From: Norana najaformis
Lineage: Eukaryota > Annelida > Clitellata > Crassiclitellata > Hormogastridae
Length of the DNA: 64,000 nucleotides
Assembly: GCA_964023275.1 (NCBI GenBank)
Contig: OZ029913.1
Location: 42,532,757-42,596,756 of the forward strand
Direction of reading: 5' to 3'
Shown: positions 54,993-63,096 of the stretch, in pieces
How the letters are laid out: every line of letters begins with the position of its first letter
How positions within the stretch are numbered: the first letter of the stretch is position 1
Notes under the pieces: generated by a model
Told to the model about the DNA's origin: nothing
Databases searched by the model: none
What the model saw: only the letters and a program-made list of their open reading frames with translations
Made by a program: the position numbers and the translations under genes

Positions 54993-57619
54993 CTGAGATA
55001 AAACTGCTCCAATAGCCTCTGCAGAAGCATCCGTGTCCAGAACGTACTGTACATACCTTGATCCTCCGGTAGTGCTAATATCGGCGTATTTGTAAGAAGC
55101 CGTTTCAATTCACAAAACGCAACTTCATGTTCCTCAGTCCAATAGAATTGCACTCCTTTCTTTGTCATGGCATGAAGTGGACGAGCGACTTCAGCAAAGC
55201 TAGACACGAACTTCCGATAATACGAGCACAACCCGAGGAAAGCTCGTACATCGCGGAGTTTTCGCGGAGTCGGCCAACTGTCCACAGCTTCGACTTTTTC
55301 TGAATCAGTCATAATTCCTTCCTCGCTGATAACGTGCCCTAAAAATAGCACACGCCTTCTTAGCAGGTGGCATTTTGACGGTTTCAGTTTCAAGTTAGCC
55401 GCCTCTAGCCTTTGTAGTACTTGAGCTAGCCGCTTCAAATGTGTGTCAAGGTCGGCAGCAAACACAATTACGTCATCTAAATAAACCAGACACGAAACGT
55501 AATTCAGGCCAGCCATAACCAAGTTCATCATACGAGAGAAAGTAGCAGGACTGTTGCACAAGCCGAACGGAAGTACTCGGAATTGGAAACTTCCACGTCG
55601 CGTGACAAAAGCTGTTTTGTGTCTGTCACGTTGGTGCACAGCAAGCTGGAAGTAGCCGGCCCGAAGATCAAACGTACTGAACCACCGCGCTCCACCGAGT
55701 GCATCCAGGCTTTCGCTGATCAGTGGAAGGGGGTAGGCATCCTTCCTAGTTTTCGCGTTCACAGCCCGATAGTCAAGACAGAAACGTGGTGTACCATCCC
55801 GCTTTTGAACCATAACCACATTACTCGCCCAATCCGACATAGAGGGCTCGATGAGGTTTTGTTGCAACATCTGGTTAACCTGCTCATCGATAACCGGTAG
55901 TAGCGTCAATGGTTGACGACGGAGAGGCTGACGTACTGGTAGTTCGTTCCCCGTGTCAATTTCATGCTGTAGGACGTCCGTAAAACCTAAGTCCCATTCG
56001 CTCAACGAGAAGGCGTTGCGATGTTCCAGAATTAATTGTCGCAGCCGAAGTTTTACGTCAGATGGCACGTCCTCCGCTATTTCCGTCCACAAGGGGGAGA
56101 GAATTAACTCCACCTCTTCTTCTTTGATCTCTTTATCGGTTGTACTCACTGTTGCACATCGGCCGACTTCTCCACTGTTCTCCAAGTTAATAACAGTAAC
56201 TTCTTCAGCTGAGCATTTCAATCCTCTTTTCACTAAAATGTCTTTAGATGTCGGGTTCATGACCCGTACAGCCAAATCCATAGTTCTAGTCGGTAGAAGC
56301 GTGCCTGCAACAACCAATCCCGTTTCCAGAACTTGTGGTTGTGTGGCCCAGTCACTTTGGCCTACTTTCAAGTTTGGCAGAATGGCATAGGCCTCTAAGT
56401 CCATTTCACTCAACGCCGGTATCTTTACGTCATGAGCAACAGCTATTTTTCGGCATCTTCCCATTCGACGTTGACTATAGATCGGAAAGATATAATCCTG
56501 AATTTTGATCCAGCGATCTCCAAAATTCCGTTGTGCTCTCTGTTGTTCCAACCATTCCAGTCCCAGAATTAATTCACTTAGCTGCTCTGTTACCAGACAC
56601 GGTACCTCAAATTTATAATCGCCGGCTTCACATTTAAGAACAGTCTCTCCAAGTACTACAATGGCAGTACCATTCGCAGCCTTGAGGAATTGTTGAGATC
56701 TTTTTATGTTCTCAGCTTTCACAAATGACGCCGGAGTTAAACACATTTCACTCCCAGTGTCAATCAAAGCTAAGGTAGACCGTCCATTCACTTTCAATGG
56801 GAGATAGGCATTAGTACTCCCACTAACGTAGCGAATATTTGCGGCTTCCGGTTGGTCTGGATTCCTGTTCCTTTCAGGTGGAACCTCTTGCTGGTACGGG
56901 CATCTAAAAGCGTAATGTCCGGTTTGTTGACATGCAAAACATCGGTCATTCGACTGTCCCGTCCTCCAACTTCCGTTCCTCTGACCTCTTCCATTAACGT
57001 AACGAAGATTCATTGGCTCCTGTTGACCAGAGTTCGCATTCACCGATGGTGGAGTCCACTGCCGATATGGACAAAACCGTAAGTGATCCCCAACTTCATG
57101 ACACTCAGAACACCTGTTATCTGACCATTTCCGGTTCCTGTCCTCGTTCCGTTGATCTTCTCTCATCCATCCAACAGGACGGTCACCTCTTCCCGAAGCT
57201 ACAGTCATTTTCACCGATGTTTCTCCAACAGCCTGTGAATCTTGACGTCTAGGAGTTGAATGCTTTTCTTTCTCCAGCTGTTCTATCCGTCGGTGAAGGC
57301 GCTCCAACCCTTCTTGCCATTTTGACCAGGTCGGCTGCGAAGACGAAGCCGACTCTTTAACAGACTTTATTCGACCTGTGCGGCGTTCAGTATTCTCTGA
57401 AGCGTCAAATTCAGCTTTCCTATAGCCATCCAATCGCATAGCTATTTTATAAGCGTTATCCAACGTGTCTGGTTCTCGTTCACGAACCTTCAAAGCCAAA
57501 TCCTTTTCTTTTAACGCATCTACAAAAGCTCGAATTGCAATTGTTTCACTGTGCACTGACGTAGGCCCAGGGTAAGCAAGTGCCATCAATCTACGAATAT
57601 CCTGGACTAGCGTGCTCAT
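54968..57619 (-). CDS. Gypsy gag C-terminus, protease and reverse transcriptase (883 aa)
   Basis: Residues 1-70 end the gag capsid-like domain (I-R-R-L-M-A-L-A-Y-P-G). Two CCHC knuckles follow at about 170-183 (C-S-E-C-x4-H-x4-C pattern) and 227-240. The aspartic protease has D-T-G-S at 287-290. RT spans about 560-740: L-D-Y-R-A-V-N, F-D-L-R-A-G-Y-F-Q, L-P-F-G-L-C-N-S-P, and the catalytic Y-L-D-D at 713-716. RNase H begins near 830, then the frame is lost near 55,050. The preceding gag ORF is in the same frame, separated by one TAG and a few codons, so this is one gag-pol frame with an internal stop. The ATG at 57,619 is only the first Met after that stop. Confidence 0.9.
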   Translation of the reverse strand: MSTLVQDIRRLMALAYPGPTSVHSETIAIRAFVDALKEKDLALKVREREPDTLDNAYKIAMRLDGYRKAEFDASENTERRTGRIKSVKESASSSQPTWSKWQEGLERLHRRIEQLEKEKHSTPRRQDSQAVGETSVKMTVASGRGDRPVGWMREDQRNEDRNRKWSDNRCSECHEVGDHLRFCPYRQWTPPSVNANSGQQEPMNLRYVNGRGQRNGSWRTGQSNDRCFACQQTGHYAFRCPYQQEVPPERNRNPDQPEAANIRYVSGSTNAYLPLKVNGRSTLALIDTGSEMCLTPASFVKAENIKRSQQFLKAANGTAIVVLGETVLKCEAGDYKFEVPCLVTEQLSELILGLEWLEQQRAQRNFGDRWIKIQDYIFPIYSQRRMGRCRKIAVAHDVKIPALSEMDLEAYAILPNLKVGQSDWATQPQVLETGLVVAGTLLPTRTMDLAVRVMNPTSKDILVKRGLKCSAEEVTVINLENSGEVGRCATVSTTDKEIKEEEVELILSPLWTEIAEDVPSDVKLRLRQLILEHRNAFSLSEWDLGFTDVLQHEIDTGNELPVRQPLRRQPLTLLPVIDEQVNQMLQQNLIEPSMSDWASNVVMVQKRDGTPRFCLDYRAVNAKTRKDAYPLPLISESLDALGGARWFSTFDLRAGYFQLAVHQRDRHKTAFVTRRGSFQFRVLPFGLCNSPATFSRMMNLVMAGLNYVSCLVYLDDVIVFAADLDTHLKRLAQVLQRLEAANLKLKPSKCHLLRRRVLFLGHVISEEGIMTDSEKVEAVDSWPTPRKLRDVRAFLGLCSYYRKFVSSFAEVARPLHAMTKKGVQFYWTEEHEVAFCELKRLLTNTPILALPEDQGMYSTFWTRMLLQRLLEQFYLRCRMVKRG

Positions 57620-57634
57620 GTCTTCGATATCTTT

Positions 57635-58951
57635 CTAACGTCGAGTGGCTAATTGTGTCTGGTAAAGAGCCGCTTGATCAGTACCTCCATATCGAGTACT
57701 CAATCGTCGGACTAAATCAGACCAAGTCATGACGGTTGCTGAATCGAATTCCCATAAGAGCTGGTTAGCCGGTTCTGTTAATGCGCACATCAATTGGTTT
57801 AACCGTTCATCGTCCGTCCATCCGTTATTCCGTGAACACACTTCGAACTTGCGAAGGAAAGCTTCAACAGCTGTTTTCCCTTTGTACGTTCCTAATCTGA
57901 TCCATTGTCGTGGCTTTTCAACAGACGAAACAGTCGCTGCTGAATTAGCCATAGTGCCACTTTTAACAGGTTCGGAAATCTTTTTAGATTCTGTTACAAC
58001 AGTATTCAGTTTTAAAGCAGAATCACTCTCACCTTCAGCTAATGAAGTATAGTTATTCAGTTTCTGAGTCACCACCGCTTTCACTGATTCAGGTTGTTGT
58101 TTAGCTGGTTGCAATCTGGTTTGAGCCAGCTCACTCTTCATTACGTCCTCATTCCGGTACTCAGCCTCCTTGACAACCGAGCAACCGTGAAATGTTGATG
58201 CTCCTCTTGAACTCGAAGGCCACCAATTTGTAAACATACCTGGCTTGTAATCTAGTCCTCTCCATTGTAGACCAGGATCATTTGTAACGTCCTGCATGTG
58301 CAACAACGGCTCTAACCTTGTCCATGGTGCTTCTGAAGAATGACCACTGACAGGCAATCTAAACGTTGACTGCGGCATACAACCAACGCCGACGGGAAAA
58401 TGTGACGTGCAGACGACGCATGACGGGACCTGATCGACGTTACTGACTCTGTAGAGCGGAACCGATTCTTTGGCGTACGGAACATAATGCAGCGTTGACG
58501 GAAAAGGTGCTACATTCTGTTGCAAGTTCCGACCAGGCGAAGGGCGAGACGTGGACCAAGATGGCGACGTGACGCATTGAGGCGGAAGCGTAGGCAATGA
58601 CGACGATGCGAAGTGTTGTGTCGGACATGTAAACAATGACGACGACGTAACACCGAAGAGTGAAGACGCGGTACGCTGGGGCAGAGGCGTAAAAGAGGAC
58701 AGTGACGTCATACCGAAGAGAGGCAACGTAGTCGCAGCGCCGTTGGAACTCTGACCGTGGGCTGAGTCGGCCGTTCGCACATCTGTGAGCGAGACGCCAA
58801 CATTGCGTTTCGTCCTGTCGCACTCACAGGGAAGGTGGTTGCGCGTTCCAACGCACGGTCGACCAAGACCGAACGTCCTGCTTCCATTCCGTAGACGTCC
58901 ACCGCACTGGTGTCTAACGTCCGCAGCATCGTTAGCTCGGGCTGAAAGCAC
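57635..58951 (-). CDS. Gypsy gag, N-terminal and central part (438 aa)
   Basis: The first 300 residues are low in structure and rich in Ser/Pro/Thr. Residues 350-438 match the retrotransposon gag capsid pattern: W-I-R-L-G-T-Y-K-G, A-F-L-R-K-F-E-V-C, W-S-D-L-V-R-R-L, then Y-Q-T-Q-L. The frame ends at TAG 57,635-57,637, yet the capsid domain clearly goes on in the same frame beyond it. The stop is therefore a nonsense change or a read-through site within gag. The start is uncertain, because the frame may be entered from the leader ORF by a -1 shift. Confidence 0.75.
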   Translation of the reverse strand: MLSARANDAADVRHQCGGRLRNGSRTFGLGRPCVGTRNHLPCECDRTKRNVGVSLTDVRTADSAHGQSSNGAATTLPLFGMTSLSSFTPLPQRTASSLFGVTSSSLFTCPTQHFASSSLPTLPPQCVTSPSWSTSRPSPGRNLQQNVAPFPSTLHYVPYAKESVPLYRVSNVDQVPSCVVCTSHFPVGVGCMPQSTFRLPVSGHSSEAPWTRLEPLLHMQDVTNDPGLQWRGLDYKPGMFTNWWPSSSRGASTFHGCSVVKEAEYRNEDVMKSELAQTRLQPAKQQPESVKAVVTQKLNNYTSLAEGESDSALKLNTVVTESKKISEPVKSGTMANSAATVSSVEKPRQWIRLGTYKGKTAVEAFLRKFEVCSRNNGWTDDERLNQLMCALTEPANQLLWEFDSATVMTWSDLVRRLSTRYGGTDQAALYQTQLATRR

Positions 58952-59850
58952 TTTTCCTCACCCCATTCTCGGCCCTCGTCTGAAAACAAATGCTCCAAGT
59001 TAATACTATTTCTCATATTAATCATTCTATCGTAATTGCACCTATCATTTATCAATGTACTAGATTCATAGTTATCAACTTCAACCATTTGACCACTAAT
59101 TCCATCGTACAGTCTCCGACTCTCTCTATTTTGATTCTCAATTTCCTCATCTGAATCACCCAAACTTAACCCAACACTGATGGTACCAAATGTTACGCCC
59201 GCCCCCACACCATTAGGGGCGGTGACGTGTTGTTGTAGGGGGTAGAATTGCGGTGATTTAGTTCTGTAACTGCTCCTACCTGGATTCGAACCCTGATCAT
59301 GAGAGGTGGCAAATTGTACCCGATGTCCAGCCTCTCCATAATAGGTTGGAATCTTATTCTGTAATCGTGCACTACGCCGCAGGGTTGGTAATTCCTGTGG
59401 GGCAATACCTTTACTATCCTTACCAGATGCCGGTTCGATTCTCGAACTTAGAGTGGTGTCCGTGACCTTCGGGCAGAAGGTTATCACATCTTCTGACGGA
59501 TAAGGGTCCTTTTCCCCTACAACAATCTTACTTTTCTCTCTTGCACCAGTTTCTTGAGAAGCTTGGCGCAACATAAATTCGTTCATTGTTCTCAAGATTT
59601 CCTCCGATAATCTTGAATTTAAGTTTGTTTGGCGCTCTAAAAATGCTTCTTCTCGGCGCTCCATTCTTCCTTCCATTTCCTCCTGAAATTTGGACTGGCA
59701 CTGTATAAGTTCTTCGAATATCTGCTCTTGCCAATTTGTCTGGCGCTGTAGAAATTCAGTTTCAGCCTCGGAAACTGATGTTGACGAAGACTCCATTGTC
59801 AATCCTTCTATCTGCTCTAGAGTTACATCACAGCCGAGTGCCTCAGCCAT
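58708..59850 (-). CDS. Leader ORF starting inside the 5' LTR (380 aa)
   Basis: It starts at ATG 59,850 in the LTR, crosses the LTR end and the primer-binding site at about residue 220, and ends at 58,708 after overlapping gag by about 240 bp in another frame. Residues 30-100 form a probable coiled coil with repeated Q-R-Q/E-R-Q motifs (35-37, 72-74). Then L-R-R-S-A-R-L (157-163), P-T-Y-Y-G-E (168-173) and G-S-N-P-G-R (187-192). The offset to the gag frame equals a -1 shift, so it may be the true N-terminus of Gag. A related ORF sits in the solo LTR at 32,961. Coding across an LTR border is unusual. Confidence 0.6.
   Translation of the reverse strand: MAEALGCDVTLEQIEGLTMESSSTSVSEAETEFLQRQTNWQEQIFEELIQCQSKFQEEMEGRMERREEAFLERQTNLNSRLSEEILRTMNEFMLRQASQETGAREKSKIVVGEKDPYPSEDVITFCPKVTDTTLSSRIEPASGKDSKGIAPQELPTLRRSARLQNKIPTYYGEAGHRVQFATSHDQGSNPGRSSYRTKSPQFYPLQQHVTAPNGVGAGVTFGTISVGLSLGDSDEEIENQNRESRRLYDGISGQMVEVDNYESSTLINDRCNYDRMINMRNSINLEHLFSDEGREWGEEKCFQPELTMLRTLDTSAVDVYGMEAGRSVLVDRALERATTFPVSATGRNAMLASRSQMCERPTQPTVRVPTALRLRCLSSV
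59177..59188 (-). other. Primer-binding site
   Basis: TGGTACCATCAG on the minus strand, two bases after the LTR end (TAACA). It has the TGG start expected for pairing to a tRNA 3' CCA. Which tRNA is used cannot be decided here. Confidence 0.55.
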
Positions 59851-60019
59851 TTTTTACATCAAACACAGTTTCAATGGTTGAATTAATAATCAACTTTATT
59901 TACATTAAAACCAATCAAATTGTCTTTAATTTCTTTCTTTAAACTTAAATTAATTCTTATTTAATAACTCGGAGCATTTAATCAAATTTCCAAGTAAATA
60001 GTAAATTATAAAACTCCCT
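59191..60019 (-). repeat. 5' LTR of the Gypsy element, truncated by insertion
   Basis: Matches 50,699-51,527 base for base apart from one difference. The match stops after AACTCCCT, where the complete LTR continues with GCTCGATGC but this copy continues with AGTAGTAGG. The roughly 720 bp that should follow, with U3 and TATA, are missing from the window. Confidence 0.85.
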
Positions 60020-60304
60020 AGTAGTAGGCAAACCCGGGTTCTAGCACAACAACCAAAACTATAGGTTAAATTTCAACCTATAGGTTCCCCTTCAAAAAAA
60101 ATCACATGATGACGTCATCGAAACTACTGGAAATTCCCAATTTTCGCGCACGCAACCAATACTCTAGGTTCATCAAAACCTATTCATATTTTATAACTAC
60201 AACAATAGTTACAGAATATAAATAGTTGATACAACCCTAAGCTCAATGTGTCATTACAGACATTTTCTCACCATCGCTTTGGAGTTTTATCAATCTATCC
60301 GAAA
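60020..60304. other. Terminal noncoding region of the viral element
   Basis: Noncoding from the element tip to the capsid stop. It contains a small inverted repeat (AACTATAGGTT and AACCTATAGGTT, about 60,057-60,089). It is probably part of the terminal inverted repeat, whose partner lies outside the window. Confidence 0.5.
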
Positions 60305-61547
60305 TCACGACCGCGAACGCTTGTGTGTCAGCGGGTACAGCAGCGGTAAAAAAAATGCTTTAATGCTGATATCTACGCTCGATGCTTTTATTCTCTCAGA
60401 TTGCTTACTTACATCGATTACCACGATTGGGTATAAATCTTTAAAATCTTGTGGTGTGATATTGCATTGCGCGATTAGTTCGGTCGTACCATAGAATTGT
60501 TCGTTAAACGTTGCCGCGTCTCGATATAACCGACCGAAAACTTGGTCTGGAAACGATAGGTCGTAATCGGTGGCGGGGTATCTTTCCGAAGTCACCATCG
60601 CGTACACGTTTTTAAGATTGCAATGGTCGAATATCGATGGATTAGAGTTTTGTTCACCACTTCGTCCCGTTTGGAAACCTATTATTATATATCTAGGCCT
60701 GTCGGTAGCGGCTTTAACGCCTAATCTCCAGTTGAACGTAGTCGTTTGGGCGACTGATATAGTATCGCACTGACGAGCTCGATACGCGATAGGTATGGTG
60801 ACTTTCGATTCGATGGTTTTATACAATTGCATTCTTTCTGTATCGGCTGGGATCACGTGCGGCATAAACCAAGCAATTTTGTTGAGCGTAACTTTTCCAG
60901 GATCATTTAACCCAGCAGCTGCGGCAGCTTTGTAAATAGCGTCATCGTCAGCATTACGAACTAGCGTTAAAGTATGTTTCACGCCGTAGATTACCTTATC
61001 GTAATCATCGCAGAATCCGAAAATGTGTTTTAGCGGTACGATGAAACTGAATTTACCTTTTGCGGTCGGTTTCTGGATAAGATACGCCTGTCTAACCGCG
61101 AAACCAGTATTAGCCGCTATATTCGCAGTTTCTGTAGTATCTTTATACCATAGTTGATTAAGACCTTGGGCTTTTGCGAAACCGTCGGAGTATTTTAACA
61201 AACCTAACATTGTGGTAGCTTGTCCTGGATTGTATATCGTCTCGATATCTTGGTTCGCTAAAGAATACGAAATTTGACTGAAAAGATGCATTAGTCCGTT
61301 ATTCGTCAACGCCACTACATCAGCATTAGCGTATGCGGTTCCATCCGCTTTGGTTAGTCTTCCTTCAAACAATAGATAAGACTCTGCTGGATGCGCGTAT
61401 ATTATCTTGAGTTATTACATCTATACGAATTTGTCCCAGCGTGTTATAATTTGTTCTAGCGGCAGGTTCGTATTCGTAGAATTCGTAACGCTCTATACTC
61501 TCGTCAATCAACGGTTCTTCTGTAAATCTTAAAATATCGGATTGCAT
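60305..61547 (-). pseudogene. Double-jelly-roll major capsid-like protein, frameshifted
   Basis: Two frames form one gene of about 415 codons. The N-terminal part (61,547-61,365, 60 aa) has E-R-Y-E-F-Y-E-Y-E-P and I-R-I-D-V-I-T-Q-D. The main part (from 61,372) continues F-E-G-R-L-T-K-A-D-G, with N-N-G-L-M-H-L-F-S-Q-I-S-Y at residues 28-40 and P-G-Q-A-T-T-M-L-G-L-L. This fits the double-jelly-roll-like capsid family seen in many invertebrate genomes. The frames are offset as by one extra or two missing bases near 61,395, in a TATACGCGC stretch; this could be a real mutation or an assembly error. It would form the icosahedral shell. It is the last gene before the element end. Confidence 0.7.
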
Positions 61548-61548
61548 T

Positions 61549-61562
61549 TTTAATAAGAGAAG
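61549..61562 (-). promoter_or_regulatory. Promoter-like motif before the capsid gene
   Basis: CTCTTATTAAAA directly before the capsid ATG. A near-identical CTCTTATTTAAAA precedes the gene at 63,780. Confidence 0.35.
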
Positions 61563-61572
61563 ATTATTTTTT

Positions 61573-62052
61573 TTAAATGACTTTCATTCCACCCCCATTT
61601 ATCGCACGTACTAAATCTTGTATTTTAACAGCAGTTCCAGAGCCGTCGATTATTTTATTTATATTCGTACTCACCATCGTGACCGCTTTAGCCTCTCCTT
61701 CGCTAATTAACTTATCTAGAATGTCTTTAGATTTTTGCGTAAGTAATACATTAGGTTGAGACGACTCTATCAGTTTCGTTAGGGCTTCCTGATTTTTCGG
61801 TGTTAACATTTTAACGACCGCTTTATCCACTAATCGTTTCCCAGCATCGATAGCAACATTCTTCCCAACATCGAGAGCCTTTTTTCCAATCTCTTTCGCG
61901 ACATCTTTACCAGCACTCAAGGCCGTCGACCCTAATTGTCTAACGGCGTTCGATGTAAACAGTTTCTTGAAAATTCCTGAAACCGTATCGAATATTCCAG
62001 CACCACCAATAACGTGTACTTTCTTATACCTTCGTTTAGTAATAACAAGCAT
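61573..62052 (-). CDS. Small pVI-like virion protein (159 aa)
   Basis: The basic N-terminus (K-R-R-Y-K-K) is followed by I15-G-G-A-G19, which fits the adenovirus-type protease pattern (I/L/M-x-G-x|G). Cleavage there would expose an amphipathic helix (G-I-F-D-T-V-S-G-I-F-K-K-L-F). Long Ala/Lys-rich helices follow. Near the end I151-N-G-G-G155 gives a second possible site five residues from the C-terminus. Two terminal cleavage sites and an N-terminal amphipathic helix are the plan of adenovirus protein VI, the membrane-lytic capsid component. The gene lies between the capsid and DUF8207-like genes with gaps of 25 and 3 bp. Homology to pVI is an inference from layout. Confidence 0.55.
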   Translation of the reverse strand: MLVITKRRYKKVHVIGGAGIFDTVSGIFKKLFTSNAVRQLGSTALSAGKDVAKEIGKKALDVGKNVAIDAGKRLVDKAVVKMLTPKNQEALTKLIESSQPNVLLTQKSKDILDKLISEGEAKAVTMVSTNINKIIDGSGTAVKIQDLVRAINGGGMKVI

Positions 62053-62055
62053 TTT

Positions 62056-63003
62056 TTATATTAACAACATTATTGTTTTATATCGTTGTTTATCTATCAC
62101 CCCTCGTCTCAGTAACGCGTCGCATATAGCAACGATTTCGTTTCTTACTCCCGTGTTACCAGCTTTGAAGCTGTCCATTCGTAACATTAAATCTTCCATT
62201 AAGTTATTAGGATTTTCTGGAATGGTAATTACATGCTGCATCTTACCCACTCCTTTACCCGTCGTTGAAGAACGCTGTCCCCTTCTAACCTTCGCCTCCC
62301 ATATCGGCTTTATAATTTCTTTGTATTTTTCACTTCTAGATGATTTAGGTTTTTCTGGATTTCTCGCTTGTCTCATGGCATTCGTTTCATCCAGAATCTC
62401 GGCATATGTTTGGAGATCGTTATCATTGTATATCGTTTTGTTCGGTTTAGCCATCGTTAATAATTCCCAAAGACCCATAGTTCCAACGTACGTCTTATCT
62501 CCAACCATTATATCATCTCCTTCTATCGTAATCACTCTATCACCCATATAGAATTGTCCATCTTCATCTTTTATTCCGAACGTCTTGTCCATAAGTTTTT
62601 TTGATACGTATTGTCTTAGATACTTGGTCGCTATATCTCCTAGTTCTAAGGTTTTGATATCCTCGACTGGATCTGTATACGCCTCTATGGAAGGGTATTG
62701 TGGAAATTGAACGGCTTTTAATGAGGAAGAAATCGATCCTGGAAGCGCTTTCAACGCGGTAGTTGTTAATAAGGCGTTTTCTTTTACATCCGTTAACAAA
62801 GCTTTTTGTTCTTTCGAAATTGTTGATTGTGATTTAACGATCGGTTTGTACAACTTCGTTAAATCTCGTTGTAGACTTATATCACCTAATTTTTCTGATA
62901 AAAAGTCTCGTTGTAACCTTTTCTTCGTCTTAAGAAACTCATCGACGATAAAGTCTCTTTTTACTGGATCGGAAATTTTTAGAAACGACATGTTTTTTAA
63001 CAT
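62056..63003 (-). CDS. DUF8207-like protein (315 aa)
   Basis: Residues 1-100 are charged and helical. Residues 130-215 have the pattern I recall for DUF8207: F-Y-M-G-D, G-D-K-T-Y-x-G-T-x-G-L-W-E-L-L, then P-N-K-T-I-Y-N-D-N-D-L and Y-A-E-I-L. Such proteins occur in many insect and cnidarian genomes near double-jelly-roll-like proteins. The function is unknown; a minor capsid role is plausible. A second Met at residue 5 (62,991) may be the real start. The stop lies 3 bp before the next gene. Confidence 0.65.
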   Translation of the reverse strand: MLKNMSFLKISDPVKRDFIVDEFLKTKKRLQRDFLSEKLGDISLQRDLTKLYKPIVKSQSTISKEQKALLTDVKENALLTTTALKALPGSISSSLKAVQFPQYPSIEAYTDPVEDIKTLELGDIATKYLRQYVSKKLMDKTFGIKDEDGQFYMGDRVITIEGDDIMVGDKTYVGTMGLWELLTMAKPNKTIYNDNDLQTYAEILDETNAMRQARNPEKPKSSRSEKYKEIIKPIWEAKVRRGQRSSTTGKGVGKMQHVITIPENPNNLMEDLMLRMDSFKAGNTGVRNEIVAICDALLRRGVIDKQRYKTIMLLI

Positions 63004-63096
63004 AGTAGTATAATGTTTTTAACACGTTTTTTGGATTCGCAACAATAAACGTAAAAACGTAAAAACGTAAAAACATACGAACGTAAATTAATGTAA
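63004..63096. promoter_or_regulatory. AAACGT-repeat spacer
   Basis: Between two viral genes, with four or five AAACGT/AAAACGT units at about 63,049-63,077. It may be regulatory. Confidence 0.35.

Larger units (their letters stand above)
50699..60019 (-). mobile_element. Ty3/Gypsy LTR retrotransposon, young, 5' LTR cut by another element
   Basis: Order along the minus strand: truncated 5' LTR (60,019-59,191), primer-binding site, leader ORF, gag, zinc knuckles, protease, RT, RNase H, integrase, a 0.9-kb noncoding stretch, polypurine tract, full 3' LTR (52,249-50,699). RT before integrase, and the GPY/F module at the integrase end, fit Metaviridae (Ty3/Gypsy). Comparing the 829 bp that both LTRs share, I found one difference (near 51,209 / 59,699). 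That argues for a recent insertion. No env ORF is present between pol and the LTR. Confidence 0.9.

Noticed and set aside
55583-57252. Plus-strand ORFs of 66-145 codons across the Gypsy gag-pol
   Set aside because: Antisense shadows of gag-pol, which has clear catalytic motifs on the minus strand.
61967-62551. Plus-strand 194-codon ORF in the viral block
   Set aside because: Hydrophobic antisense shadow of the DUF8207-like and pVI-like genes.
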